Assembly (NCBI RefSeq): GCF_001295795.1
Contig: NZ_LJHY01000003.1
Location: 205,161-269,160, forward strand
Reading direction: 5' to 3'
DNA: 64,000 bases
Origin: Novosphingobium sp. AAP83
GTDB lineage: Bacteria; Pseudomonadota; Alphaproteobacteria; Sphingomonadales; Sphingomonadaceae
The notes below the pieces were generated by a model that was given only the letters and a program-made list of their open reading frames with translations, ran no database searches and was not told where the DNA came from. Shown here piece by piece: positions 1 through 16,001 of the stretch. The position numbers were made by a program, and so were the translations under genes. Position 1 is the stretch's first letter; each line of letters starts with the position of its first letter.

Positions 1-1041
1 GTCACTGGAGTACCAGAAATACTGCATGATTCCCAAGATCCAGAACACCCGCCCATGTTCACGCAAGAAACTGCGCCGCGCACGCTTAAGCAAGGTGGGA
101 TTACCCGTAGCGATGAATGCTTGCGCGGTTTGTGCAGCAATCCGGCCGCATACCATGGCATAGTAAATGCCCTCACCCGATGCAGGCGCGACCACTCCGG
201 CGGCATCGCCTGTGACCAGCACATCGCGGCCATTGTCCCAGCGCTTCAGCGGCTTGAGCGGAATAGGTGCACCTTCGCGGCGCAGGGTTTCGCAGCCCTC
301 CAACCCCATTTCATCGCGCAATTGCTTGACCGCGCCACGCAGGGAAAAGCCCTTGTTGGCACTGCCGACGCCAATGCTCGCGGTTTCGCCGTGCGGGAAT
401 ATCCAAGCATAGAAATCAGGCGACAGTTTTCCCTGATACAGAACATCGCACCGCGTGCCGTCAAAGCCTTCGGGGGTGGTAGCCGGCGATTTCACGATTT
501 CGTGATAAGCGAACACGCACTTGTTGCGTTCAGCGCCGGGAATGCTTTCGCGCGCTACGCCCGAGCGCGCGCCATCGGCACCGATGACCAGCCGGGTGCG
601 CACCTTGTGCATTTCGCCACCACGCGCGGTGCTATAGCAGACGACCGCGCCTTCAGCGCTATCACGCTCAATGTGATCATACGTGCCAATGCGGCGTTGC
701 GCACCGGCAGTTTCAGCGCGCGCCCGCAGCCATTCGTCAAAGACATCGCGATCCACCATCCCAACATAGCCGATTTCGCCCACCGGCATATCGACCGCGC
801 GGTTTGATGGCGCAACCATGCGCGCCGACCTCGCACGGGCGACGAGCAAGGATTGCGGAACTTCGAACTCTTCGAGCAGGCGTGGCGGCACTGCGCCGCC
901 GCAAGGTTTGGTGCGGCCTGCGCGGTCTAGCAGGAGGACCGATCGGCCTGCACGCGCCAGATCCCAAGCAGCGGTTGCGCCTGCCGGGCCTCCACCAATG
1001 ACGACGACATCGAATTCGACCGCGTTTTGATCATGTGTCAT
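1..1041 (-). CDS. bchP: Geranylgeranyl reductase BchP, C-terminus off the left edge
   Basis: The visible 347 residues start MTHDQNAVEF and run off the window. The N-terminus has an FAD-binding Rossmann fold with the GGGPAGA motif near residue 16, followed by a CGG motif near residue 48 typical of geranylgeranyl reductases. The last visible residues, HGRVFWILGIMQYFWYSSD, match the late part of BchP. The enzyme reduces the geranylgeranyl tail of bacteriochlorophyll a to phytyl at the membrane. The start ATG overlaps the stop of the pucC-like gene (ATGA), so the two are translationally coupled. Full family length is about 390-400 aa, so roughly 50 residues are missing because of the window edge rather than truncation of the gene. 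Confidence 0.93.
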   Translation of the reverse strand, partial: MTHDQNAVEFDVVVIGGGPAGATAAWDLARAGRSVLLLDRAGRTKPCGGAVPPRLLEEFEVPQSLLVARARSARMVAPSNRAVDMPVGEIGYVGMVDRDVFDEWLRARAETAGAQRRIGTYDHIERDSAEGAVVCYSTARGGEMHKVRTRLVIGADGARSGVARESIPGAERNKCVFAYHEIVKSPATTPEGFDGTRCDVLYQGKLSPDFYAWIFPHGETASIGVGSANKGFSLRGAVKQLRDEMGLEGCETLRREGAPIPLKPLKRWDNGRDVLVTGDAAGVVAPASGEGIYYAMVCGRIAAQTAQAFIATGNPTLLKRARRSFLREHGRVFWILGIMQYFWYSSD

Positions 1042-2354
1042 ATCTGGACAGACCTTTGATTTTCAGTCCGGTGCCGGACTGTTGCTACGCGCATGGCGAG
1101 CAATGCGGACAGGATGAACAGGCCTGCCTCCACGGCGAAAATGAGCTGGAAGGCCATGCCATCACGCCCCATCGCATTTCGGGCTATATCGACGCCCATC
1201 GCGCCCGATAGCCCACCAAGGCCAAACGCAATCGCTTGCGCGGTGCCCCAAACGCCCATGCGCACGCCTTCACGCGTACGCTTTCCTGCGCCAGCCAGCC
1301 CCATCATCGATCCGATGGCCGCGACGGCAAAGGCGCCGTTGAAAAATCCAAGTGCCGCAACATTGGCGGTCAGCGGCCAGCCTGCTCCATAGCCTGCGGC
1401 CATCGCCAATCCGGCAAGGGCGAGCGCTGAGCCGATACAGCCCAGCATCGTCCAAACGCGCAATTCCACCGGCGTCCGCCCTGCAAAAGCGCTGCCGCCA
1501 AGGCCTGTCACAATCATGCCGATCAATACGCCAGCGTGCTGAACACCGGAAAGGCTGGTAGATTGGCCCGGCGTCATGGCAAAAACCAGTCCGGCAAACG
1601 GTTCGAGGATAAGGTCTTGCATGCTGTAGGCCAGCATCGAGACGAAGATGAATGCGGTGAAACGGCGGGCTTCGGGTTCTTCGTAAATCTCGCGCAACGC
1701 TTCGGCAAAATTGGGCGGAGGACCATCACCATCACGTTGCACCATCTGTAACGCTGGCGTTTCCAGCCGGAAGATCGCCGCGCTGGAAACCACCAGCGCC
1801 GCCAGAACCACGCCGCTGGCAACCATCATCAACCGCTGTTCAGAATAAGGATCAAGCATCGCTCCTGCTGTCGCTGCTGAAATCACGATACCCATGACCA
1901 TCATGATCCAGGTAGTTGCGGCAGCGGCGGCGCGCCGTTCAGGTGCAACGCTTGATGCCAAAATGGCGAGCATGGATGTGCCGGCCGCGCCAACACCAGC
2001 ACCAATGAAGGTGAATGCGATCACGGCCAATGTCAGCCCGAGCGTGCGATCATTTGCAAGCATGGTTGTGCCATACACCGCGAGCATTGCACCAAGACCA
2101 AGGACCACCATACCGGCCAGAACCCAAGGCGTGCGGCGGCGACCCATGTCAGAGCCGTGCCCCCAGATCGGGCGGGAAAGCTGCACGGCATAGTGCCACG
2201 CGACAAGCCCTGCGGGAATAGCGGCGGCAAGCCCGTATTCGAGCACCATCAGGCGGTTAAGCAAGGACGTGGCAAGCATGACCATCGCCCCGATCGAGGC
2301 CTGGACAAGACCCAGCCGAATAATTGAAAGCCAGCCGAACCCGCGCTGCATCAC
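1038..2354 (-). CDS. pucC: PucC/LhaA-family (BCD) membrane protein between bchG and bchP
   Basis: 438 aa integral membrane protein with about twelve hydrophobic segments, of the major-facilitator-like PucC/LhaA family. Its MLEYGLAAAIPAGLVAWHY and WGHGSDMGRRRTPW stretches correspond to the first loops of LhaA. It sits between bchG and bchP, where Rhodobacter carries orf428, and overlaps both neighbours (ATGA at each end). Family members assist light-harvesting complex assembly or pigment delivery in the membrane. A specific role for this paralogue is not shown by the sequence. A second family member, lhaA, lies at 14556-15980. The symbol pucC follows common usage for this position and should be treated as a family name. 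Confidence 0.85.
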   Translation of the reverse strand: MMQRGFGWLSIIRLGLVQASIGAMVMLATSLLNRLMVLEYGLAAAIPAGLVAWHYAVQLSRPIWGHGSDMGRRRTPWVLAGMVVLGLGAMLAVYGTTMLANDRTLGLTLAVIAFTFIGAGVGAAGTSMLAILASSVAPERRAAAAATTWIMMVMGIVISAATAGAMLDPYSEQRLMMVASGVVLAALVVSSAAIFRLETPALQMVQRDGDGPPPNFAEALREIYEEPEARRFTAFIFVSMLAYSMQDLILEPFAGLVFAMTPGQSTSLSGVQHAGVLIGMIVTGLGGSAFAGRTPVELRVWTMLGCIGSALALAGLAMAAGYGAGWPLTANVAALGFFNGAFAVAAIGSMMGLAGAGKRTREGVRMGVWGTAQAIAFGLGGLSGAMGVDIARNAMGRDGMAFQLIFAVEAGLFILSALLAMRVATVRHRTENQRSVQI

Positions 2355-3253
2355 AGATATCCCCCGAGGCCGAGCGAGGCGGCCATCATTCCCGAAACAT
2401 AAAGCGAAACCCCCGTGGCATTATACCAGGGCGCATAGCGCGCCGGGGCCGAAACCAGCCGCGGCATCAAGGCCAATTGCACGATCAGCAGCACGGCCAC
2501 GGCGACCGCGGAGATCATATGCCCCCACGCCAGCATCAGCGCGACAACAACCGCCTGCGGCAATGCCATGACCACACAAGCCAGCACGGCGGCAGGCCGT
2601 TCGCCCATCACGACGGGCAATGACCGCAAGCCGGTGGCACGATCACCTTCGACTGCTTTGAAATCATTGAGCGTCATGATGCCGTGCGCACCGACGCTGT
2701 AGAGGACCAGCGTGATCAGGATGTGCGACGCAGGCAAAGCACCTGCCATAACGGCAGTGCCGGTAAACCAGCTCAACCCTTCATATGTCAGGGCGACAAC
2801 CGCCGGACCAATCCAGCCGCTGGTCTTGAAGCGGAACGGCGGCGCGCTATACGCCCAAGCGCAGATCAACCCAACGAAGGTTGCAGCCAGAACCCAGCGC
2901 CCCGTCATCGCCGCAACCGCTAGCGATACCACCGTCCAGATCACCGCAATGGCAAGCCCCCACCTGCCCGCAATCCGGCCTGAGGGAATCGGACGATTTG
3001 GTTCGTTGATCGCATCTACGTGACGGTCAAACCAATCATTCACCGCTTGGCTTGTACCGCAAACCAATGGTCCGGTCAGAGCAATGCCTGCTAGCAAAAA
3101 CGCCCAGCGACTAGTGATCGGAACGCCCGACGATACGACGCCGCAGAGCAACGCCCACATCGGCGGAAACCAAGTGATTGGCTTGAGAAGTTCCAAGATA
3201 TCGCGAAACGCCGGAGGCGGGCTTACCTTAGTAGAGACTGCCGATTGTGCCAT
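2351..3253 (-). CDS. bchG: Bacteriochlorophyll synthase BchG
   Basis: 300 aa membrane prenyltransferase of the UbiA family. The diagnostic aspartate-rich motif NDWFDRHVDAINEPNRPIPSG lies near residue 70, and a second, NDFKAVEGDRATGLRSLP, near residue 195. About eight membrane segments surround them. BchG attaches geranylgeranyl or phytyl diphosphate to bacteriochlorophyllide a, the penultimate step before BchP reduction. The ATG at 3253 is preceded by only a weak ribosome-binding site. A short gap to the upstream ppsR stop holds palindromes resembling PpsR sites. The length agrees with BchG of other alphaproteobacteria. Confidence 0.95.
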   Translation of the reverse strand: MAQSAVSTKVSPPPAFRDILELLKPITWFPPMWALLCGVVSSGVPITSRWAFLLAGIALTGPLVCGTSQAVNDWFDRHVDAINEPNRPIPSGRIAGRWGLAIAVIWTVVSLAVAAMTGRWVLAATFVGLICAWAYSAPPFRFKTSGWIGPAVVALTYEGLSWFTGTAVMAGALPASHILITLVLYSVGAHGIMTLNDFKAVEGDRATGLRSLPVVMGERPAAVLACVVMALPQAVVVALMLAWGHMISAVAVAVLLIVQLALMPRLVSAPARYAPWYNATGVSLYVSGMMAASLGLGGYL

Positions 3254-3282
3254 TCCAACAGGCTACGCCTGACAGACAAAAG

Positions 3283-3313
3283 CGTCAAATTAATTTGACA
3301 CTCGAAGTGTCAA
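3283..3313. promoter_or_regulatory. Candidate PpsR/CrtJ operator between ppsR and bchG
   Basis: Positions 3284-3299 are a perfect 16-bp palindrome, GTCAAATTAATTTGAC. The 18 bases 3283-3300 read cGT-N12-ACA, one base from the PpsR/CrtJ consensus TGT-N12-ACA. Overlapping this is a second inverted repeat, TTGACACT-cga-AGTGTCAA (3295-3313), which runs into the ppsR stop codon. The site is 30 bases upstream of the bchG start. A closely similar arrangement lies upstream of bchF. Binding by PpsR is inferred from the known consensus, not shown. Confidence 0.55.
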
Positions 3314-4728
3314 TCTGTTGCATCAACAAGATTGCCAAGGCCGTAGCGATGCAATTTGGAATAAAGGCTTTGGCGGCTTAAACCAAGGATTTCGGCGGCA
3401 GAAGCACGATTGTTGGTCGTGTATTCAAGCGCCGCTTCTATGCAGAGCCGTTCGATCAGATCGGTGCTTTCGCGCACGATATCTTTCAACGACATGCGTC
3501 CGACCAGTTCGGTCAACTGTTCAACCGAACGCGGGGTATCATTGGGTGCTGGCAAATCGCGCAAACGGCGGCCAATCGGGCGAATCACAAAACCATGGGC
3601 GGGATGATCGCCACCGGTACGCACGGCGGAAAGCTCTACTGGCTCACCCTCAAATCCATCGCTTGCACCGATCACGGTGGTAACATTGCGGGCAATATCG
3701 TGCTTGGCCAGTTGGCCGTCGATCATGTCGAGGCCGATGCCGGGTCGTCCGACAAACTCACTCAGCGGTCGCCCGCGAATTTGATCAACGGTAGCTGCGC
3801 CAACGAGTTCTACAAATGCGGCATTGGCCACCTGGATGACCAAGCTTTCATCTGTCAGCACGAACGCATCGGGCATCGATTCGATGACACCGAGGGTTGC
3901 GGCAGATGTCTCGCCCGCAATCCTGTTGGCGCTGGCCAGGCGGATGAGCAGGAAGTGCCCGCCGCGTTGGCGGAAGCCGCTGGCAGACAGAAGCACTTTT
4001 TCGCCACCATCAACAGGCTCTGCATCAATCGGTTGCACACTGCTCGACACCATGACCGAGCCGAGAAAAGCGATCAACGGTTCACGCGCAGGCTTAGAGA
4101 ATAGCGCTGTGAATTTGCCGCCCTGCAATGTGCCCGGTTTTGCCCCAAACAGCTTATGTGCTGCGGGATTGGCTTCACGGACCCGGTATGTATCAGCGTC
4201 AATGATGATCACCGGCTCTGCCGATTGATCAAACAGCAAACGATAGCGCGATTCGAGTTGGCGCAGTTGCAGGTAATCTCGTTCAAGGGATTGCTGTGCT
4301 TGCAACAATCGCTGTTGCAAGGCAGCTGCATCGCGCATGTCACGCCCGAAGGCGATACACCCCGCACCTTCACCCAAGCTGACAACGGAATAGCGTACGG
4401 GCACATTGCCATCGGTGGTATTGTGAGTCACCTGTCGCCAGTGCTGCGTCATACCTTTGTGTGCACTGGCCAACATATCGACAATTTTGGGTTTGCTTTC
4501 GACCGTAACCGTATCAATCCAAGCACGCCCGACAAATGTTGTAAAAGCAGAGAAGTCGGCAAGATCGGCGGTGACGTCAACAATCGTGCCAGCTTCATCA
4601 ATCACGAACGCGACGTCACCAGCGAGCATGGCAAACTTGGCCACGGCTTCGCTGCCCACCGATTTGAAATGCCGGTCTAGACTTGCGAAAGGTCGTTTGC
4701 CTTCGATGCTATTTTTTGGCGCTGGCAT
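3310..4728 (-). CDS. ppsR: PpsR/CrtJ transcriptional repressor of photosynthesis genes
   Basis: 472 aa if started at the ATG at 4728 (MPAPKNS...). A TTG seven codons upstream is an alternative that would overlap ppaA by 8 bases. Order: an N-terminal PAS-like domain, a glutamine-rich linker (AALQQRLLQAQQSLERD), two further PAS domains, then a C-terminal Fis-type helix-turn-helix (NNRASAAEILGLSRQSLYSK). A cysteine just before the HTH (about residue 429, RLCIEAALE) matches the redox-sensitive Cys of the PpsR/CrtJ family. The protein represses bch, crt and puc genes in oxygen and light. It lies downstream of its antirepressor gene ppaA on the same strand. Confidence 0.93.
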   Translation of the reverse strand: MPAPKNSIEGKRPFASLDRHFKSVGSEAVAKFAMLAGDVAFVIDEAGTIVDVTADLADFSAFTTFVGRAWIDTVTVESKPKIVDMLASAHKGMTQHWRQVTHNTTDGNVPVRYSVVSLGEGAGCIAFGRDMRDAAALQQRLLQAQQSLERDYLQLRQLESRYRLLFDQSAEPVIIIDADTYRVREANPAAHKLFGAKPGTLQGGKFTALFSKPAREPLIAFLGSVMVSSSVQPIDAEPVDGGEKVLLSASGFRQRGGHFLLIRLASANRIAGETSAATLGVIESMPDAFVLTDESLVIQVANAAFVELVGAATVDQIRGRPLSEFVGRPGIGLDMIDGQLAKHDIARNVTTVIGASDGFEGEPVELSAVRTGGDHPAHGFVIRPIGRRLRDLPAPNDTPRSVEQLTELVGRMSLKDIVRESTDLIERLCIEAALEYTTNNRASAAEILGLSRQSLYSKLHRYGLGNLVDATD

Positions 4729-4741
4729 GTTCTGTTGCAGA

Positions 4742-5668
4742 CTAAGCAAAGGAAAGATCGAGTCGGCCCGATCCTGTGATTTTCAATTCGGCCAATGCCA
4801 AAAAGGAGCACGCATCTGGCGCTGTGCCATCAGCATCCACCGCAGCAACAATTCCGGGATCGTCGTTGACCATTCGTCCGCCGATGAAAATTTTGGTCTT
4901 GGGTGACCGGGAAACGCTACGAATAGCCGAGATCAGTTCTTTCAGCGCTCCGGTAGGACAATCGCTACTTATGGTCAATCCTACCAAGTCGAAATGTTGC
5001 TCTGCGACTATTTGCAGCAATTCCTTGCGTCTAGGTTCTATCAAAACATCCGTTTGCCAACCGTTGCGCGCAAACACCTCTTCAATCATCAATGCGCCGA
5101 AACTGTGGTCATCCCCCGGCATGGACAAGAACAGAGCGGAACGCGCCGGATCTTTTGGGCCTACCGTTGATGGAAAGCATATTGCGATCTCGCGCATGAC
5201 TTCCTGAAGCCGCCACAAACCCATGGAAACATCAAGAAAATCGCAGCCATCTTCCTCCCAAAGCTCTCCAAGCTTGCGCGCGGAAGGTGCCAATAGATCA
5301 ACATAGATCGATTCCACCGCGACACCGCGTGCCAAATAAGCTTCGACAACAGTCAAAAGCTCATCTGCTTCCAGTGCCAAAGGAAGCGATGCAAAGTTGG
5401 CTGCATCTTCAGGATCAATAGTTTGCACGCTATCCGGGATTTGTGGCGGTCCATCAAGCGAGTGAGCCATAAGCAATCGCGGTATGATCTGCTCTACGAT
5501 CAAATTGTCCCAAGGAACTGGGGGCAGTGATCGCCCTGAATGATTTGGGCCTGACTGATTTGAGCCTGTATGATTTGGCCACGCACGAGACCTGCCAAAA
5601 TTCGACCGAGATGCCGAAGACGACCTGCTTTGCCTATTCGGCGATCCTGCACCCATTACCGATGCCAT
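4742..5668 (-). CDS. ppaA: PpaA/AerR cobalamin-binding antirepressor
   Basis: 308 aa from the ATG at 5668, which has a GGGGGAGG ribosome-binding site 6-10 bases upstream. A TTG at 5815 would extend it by 49 residues. The N-terminus is Ser/Asn-rich with a 15-bp repeat. It is followed by a helical region and a B12-binding Rossmann domain with the DxHxxG motif as DDHSFG (H188), plus LTISSDCPTG and IFIGGRMV strands. In Rhodobacter, AerR/PpaA binds cobalamin and relieves PpsR/CrtJ repression in the light. It is immediately upstream of ppsR and divergent from bchF. The GC-rich bch neighbours and this gene have similar codon use, so there is no sign of recent transfer. Confidence 0.88.
   Translation of the reverse strand: MASVMGAGSPNRQSRSSSASRSNFGRSRAWPNHTGSNQSGPNHSGRSLPPVPWDNLIVEQIIPRLLMAHSLDGPPQIPDSVQTIDPEDAANFASLPLALEADELLTVVEAYLARGVAVESIYVDLLAPSARKLGELWEEDGCDFLDVSMGLWRLQEVMREIAICFPSTVGPKDPARSALFLSMPGDDHSFGALMIEEVFARNGWQTDVLIEPRRKELLQIVAEQHFDLVGLTISSDCPTGALKELISAIRSVSRSPKTKIFIGGRMVNDDPGIVAAVDADGTAPDACSFLALAELKITGSGRLDLSFA
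5531..5580. repeat. 15-bp tandem repeat in the ppaA N-terminus
   Basis: About three imperfect copies of a 15-bp unit encode the pentapeptides NHTGS, NQSGP and NHSGR (ppaA residues 32-46). The unit count is a whole number of codons, so changes in copy number would not shift the frame. It lies in the variable linker before the conserved domains. Confidence 0.6.
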
Positions 5669-5769
5669 GAAGGCCTCCCCCGGTCTGGTATCGGCGCGGT
5701 TTGCGCCCTGCCTGGTCGGGTGTGGTTTAAACAACCGACTCCGACCGGGAGTTGAAACGTACGCCCCTT

Positions 5770-5850
5770 TGTCAAATCTACCAAACGCAAAAGTGTCATT
5801 ATTTTTTGTCGTCAAGATAGATTGACACTTTCACCAATGAAGGCGTACTC
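5770..5850 (+). promoter_or_regulatory. bchF promoter with PpsR-like operators
   Basis: A possible -35 box, TTGACA (5822-5827), is followed after 18 bases by TACTCT (5846-5851). The -35 is the right half of CGTCAAGATAGATTGACA (5810-5827), which reads cGT-N12-ACA, one base from the PpsR consensus. A perfect 9-bp inverted repeat, AAAGTGTCA (5790-5798) and TGACACTTT (5823-5831), encloses it. A further near match, TGT-N12-ACG, begins at 5770. A repressor bound here would cover the -35. The start site has not been mapped. Confidence 0.5.
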
Positions 5851-5883
5851 TTCTTGGACAGACAGATAAGGTGACCACACACC

Positions 5884-7742
<1,859 letters not shown>

Positions 7743-7745
7743 GCG

Positions 7746-9327
7746 ATGCAACTGGCAGTCTGGACATATGAAGGCCCGCCCCACGTAGGCGCGATGCGCG
7801 TGGCAACGGCGATGGAGGGCATGCATTATGTGCTCCATGCGCCGCAGGGCGATACATACGCCGACCTGCTGTTCACGATGATCGAGCGGCGCGCCAAGCG
7901 CCCGCCTGTAACTTACACCACCTTTCAGGCCCGCGATCTGGGCAAAGACACCGCCTCGCTGTTTCAGGATGCAGTGCGCGATGCGGTGAAGCACTTCCGC
8001 CCGCAAGCGTTGATGGTTGGGGCTTCTTGCACAGCCGAACTGATCCAGGACGATCCCGCAGGCCTTGCCGAGGCGATGGATCTGCCCTGCCCGGTCATAC
8101 CGCTGGAGTTGCCAAGCTACCAGCGCAAGGAAAACTGGGGCGCTGCCGAAACATTCTATCAAATCGTGCGCAAGCTGGTTGATAAAGACCTGCGCCCTGC
8201 CCCACGTGAAGGCCGCCAGCCGCTGGTCAACATTCTGGGTCCAACCGCGCTGGGCTTCCGTCATCGCGACGATCTGGTTGAGGTGGGCAAAATCCTTGAT
8301 GCGCTGGGCATTGCAGTCAATGTTGTCGCGCCGCTAGGCGCGACACCTGCTGATATCGGCCGGCTCGGGGCTGCTGATTTCAACATCGTGATGTACCCCG
8401 AAATCGGCGACGAGGCATCACGCTGGCTTGAGCGCACCTTGAAACAGCCTGCCGTGCGCATCGTTCCGATTGGCGTTGGCGCAACACGTGAATTCATCGC
8501 TGAAGTCGCGGCGCTAGCCGGTGTTGATCCGGCCCCTGCCCTTGCCGACAATGCATCGCGCATGCCGTGGTGGAGCCGCTCGGTGGATTCGACCTACCTG
8601 ACGGGCAAGCGCGTTTTCATCTTTGGCGATGGCACGCATGCGGTTGCCGCAGCGCGAATCGCAGCTGAGGAACTGGGCTTCGAGGTCTGCGGCCTTGGCT
8701 GCTATAATCGCGAATTTGCCCGCGATGTTCGCGCGGCCGCTGCGCGTTATGGCGTTGAGGCGCTGATCACCGATGATCACCTTGCGGTTGAAGATGCCAT
8801 TGCCGCTGCCACCCCCGAACTGGTGCTGGGCACGCAGATGGAGCGGCATATCTCGAAGCGGCTGGGCCTGCCCTGCGCGGTAATCTCGTCCCCCGTCCAC
8901 GTGCAGGATTTTCCCGCGCGCCACAGCCCGCAAATGGGCTTTGAAGGCGCGAACGTGATATTTGACAGTTGGGTTCACCCGCTGGTTATGGGCCTTGAAG
9001 AGCATCTCTTGACGATGTTCCGCGATGACTTTGAATTTTCCGATGAAGCCGGCGCATCGCACCTTCATCGCACGATGCCAAAACCTGCGGACGAGGCCCA
9101 GCCGGTTGGCACTCCGGCGCTTGCTGCTGCCTCTGCATCGGCAGAATTGACACCAGATCTCGACACACCTTCAACCATTCCGCCTGCCCAAGGGACTGCT
9201 GCATGGACCACTGAGGCCGAACGTGAACTGAGGAAGATACCCTTCTTCGTTCGCGGAAAAGCCCGGCGCAACACAGAACACTTCGCTTTGGCACAGGGCC
9301 GGGCGCAAATTGACCTGGCCACCCTCT

Positions 9328-9356
<29 letters not shown>
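7746..9356 (+). CDS. bchB: Light-independent protochlorophyllide reductase subunit B
   Basis: 536 aa, beginning [20 protein letters not shown]. It contains [15 protein letters not shown] and [20 protein letters not shown], typical of BchB/ChlB, and the nitrogenase-like fold to about residue 430. A variable Ala/Pro-rich linker follows, then the C-terminal domain ([23 protein letters not shown]) that helps bind protochlorophyllide. The conserved D in the [13 protein letters not shown] cluster and the Cys of GASCTAE are positioned for the BchN-BchB iron-sulfur cluster. The 3' end overlaps the 5' end of bchH by 11 to 29 bases depending on the bchH start. Confidence 0.96.
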
Positions 9357-14555
<5,199 letters not shown>

Positions 14556-14556
<1 letters not shown>

Positions 14557-15980
14557 TGCCAACGCGGGAAGCCTTTGCTGTTAAATGGAGCCGGGTCGCG
14601 CTGACCTGGTTGCCATTTGCAGACGCGGCCAGCGCGCAAATTCCGTTGTCGCGCTTGTTGCGCCTGTCATTGTTCCAAGTCAGCGTCGGCATGGTCATGG
14701 TGCTGCTCAACGGCACGCTCAACCGGGTTATGATCGTTGAATTGGGCATTCCGGCATGGCTCGTTGCGCTAATGATCGGCATTCCGCTGCTGGTTGCGCC
14801 GTTCCGCGCGATGATCGGCCATCGGTCAGATATCCATCGCTCTGTGCTGGGTTGGCGGCGGGTGCCTTTCATCTGGTTTGGCACGCTGATGCAGTTCGGC
14901 GGACTTGCGATCATGCCATTTGCCCTGCTGCTGATGACCCAGTCAGATTCGTTTACGGTGGGCACCTTTGCCAGCGTCGTTGCCTTTTTGCTGGCTGGCA
15001 CGGGGATGCACGTGACGCAAACCGCAGGCCTTGCGTTGGCGCAGGATCTGGTCCCAGAAGACCGCCGCCCGCGCGCCGTCGCGCTGCTCTATCTCGCGCT
15101 GCTTGTTGGCATGATGGTCTCATCGCTGATTATCGGCAGCATTCTTGCAGACTTCACCCCGACCCGGTTGGTGCAGGTGATTCAATCTGCTGCGGTTCTC
15201 ACTTTCTTGCTAAACCTCGTCGCGCTGTGGCAGCAGGAGGCGCGCAGCCCCGCCATTGCCTCAGCATTGACCCCTCGCCCGCCATTCTCGCAGGTCTGGG
15301 CGCAGTTTATGTCTGAGCCGATTACATTGCGCCTGCTTTGCGCATTGGGCCTCGGATCGATTGCTTTTGCAATGCAAGATGCCCTGCTTGAACCATATGG
15401 TGGCGAGATCCTTGGCCTATCTGTTGGCGCAACCACAAGATTAACCGGCGCTTGGGCACTCGGCGCGATGGCGAGCTTTGCCCTTGCCGGTCGCTGGTTG
15501 GATAATGGCACCGACAGCCTGCGAATCGCAGGCTTCGGCGTCGTCATCGGAATCATGGCATTCCTGTTGATCGTCTTTGCAGCTCCTCTTGATAGCGCTG
15601 TTGCATTGGCACTGGGTTCAATGGGGATTGGCGCAGGTGCCGGGATGTTTTCGGTCGGCACGCTCACTGCGGCCATGGCGCTTGCTCGCCATGATACCGC
15701 TGGCCTTGCGCTTGGAGCATGGGGCGCAGTGCAAACCACATCTGCCGGCGTCGCCATCGGCATGGGCGGCATTTTGCGTGATCTGGTTTCAAATCTGGCC
15801 GTGTCAGATGGGCTTGGTCAAACCTTGGCGCACCGCTCCACCGGCTACGCCACAATTTACATAATCGAAATTTGTCTGCTTCTTGCCACGCTTGTCGTGC
15901 TTGGTCCGCTTGTCGGTCAAAGCCCGCTGACAAAGCCAGCAGCCGGCACAGGCTTCGGCCTGACAGAGTTTCCCACATGA
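14556..15980 (+). CDS. lhaA: LhaA, light-harvesting 1 assembly protein (PucC family)
   Basis: 474 aa with about twelve membrane segments, beginning MPTREAFAVKWSRVALTWLPFADAAS. Family signatures are LNGTLNRVMIVELGIPAWLV, RAMIGHRSDIHRSVLGWRRVP and MQDALLEPYGGEILGL. LhaA helps assemble the LH1 antenna around the reaction centre. Its place between bchM and puhA is the standard one. The frame is open upstream into bchM but is not conserved there. A GGAAGGA ribosome-binding site for puhA follows its stop. Confidence 0.94.
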
Positions 15981-16001
15981 GACACCGGGAAGGATACTGC
16001 G

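Noticed and set aside
5531..5580. Short tandem repeat as a CRISPR array
   Set aside because: The units are 15 bp with no spacers and lie in frame in ppaA.
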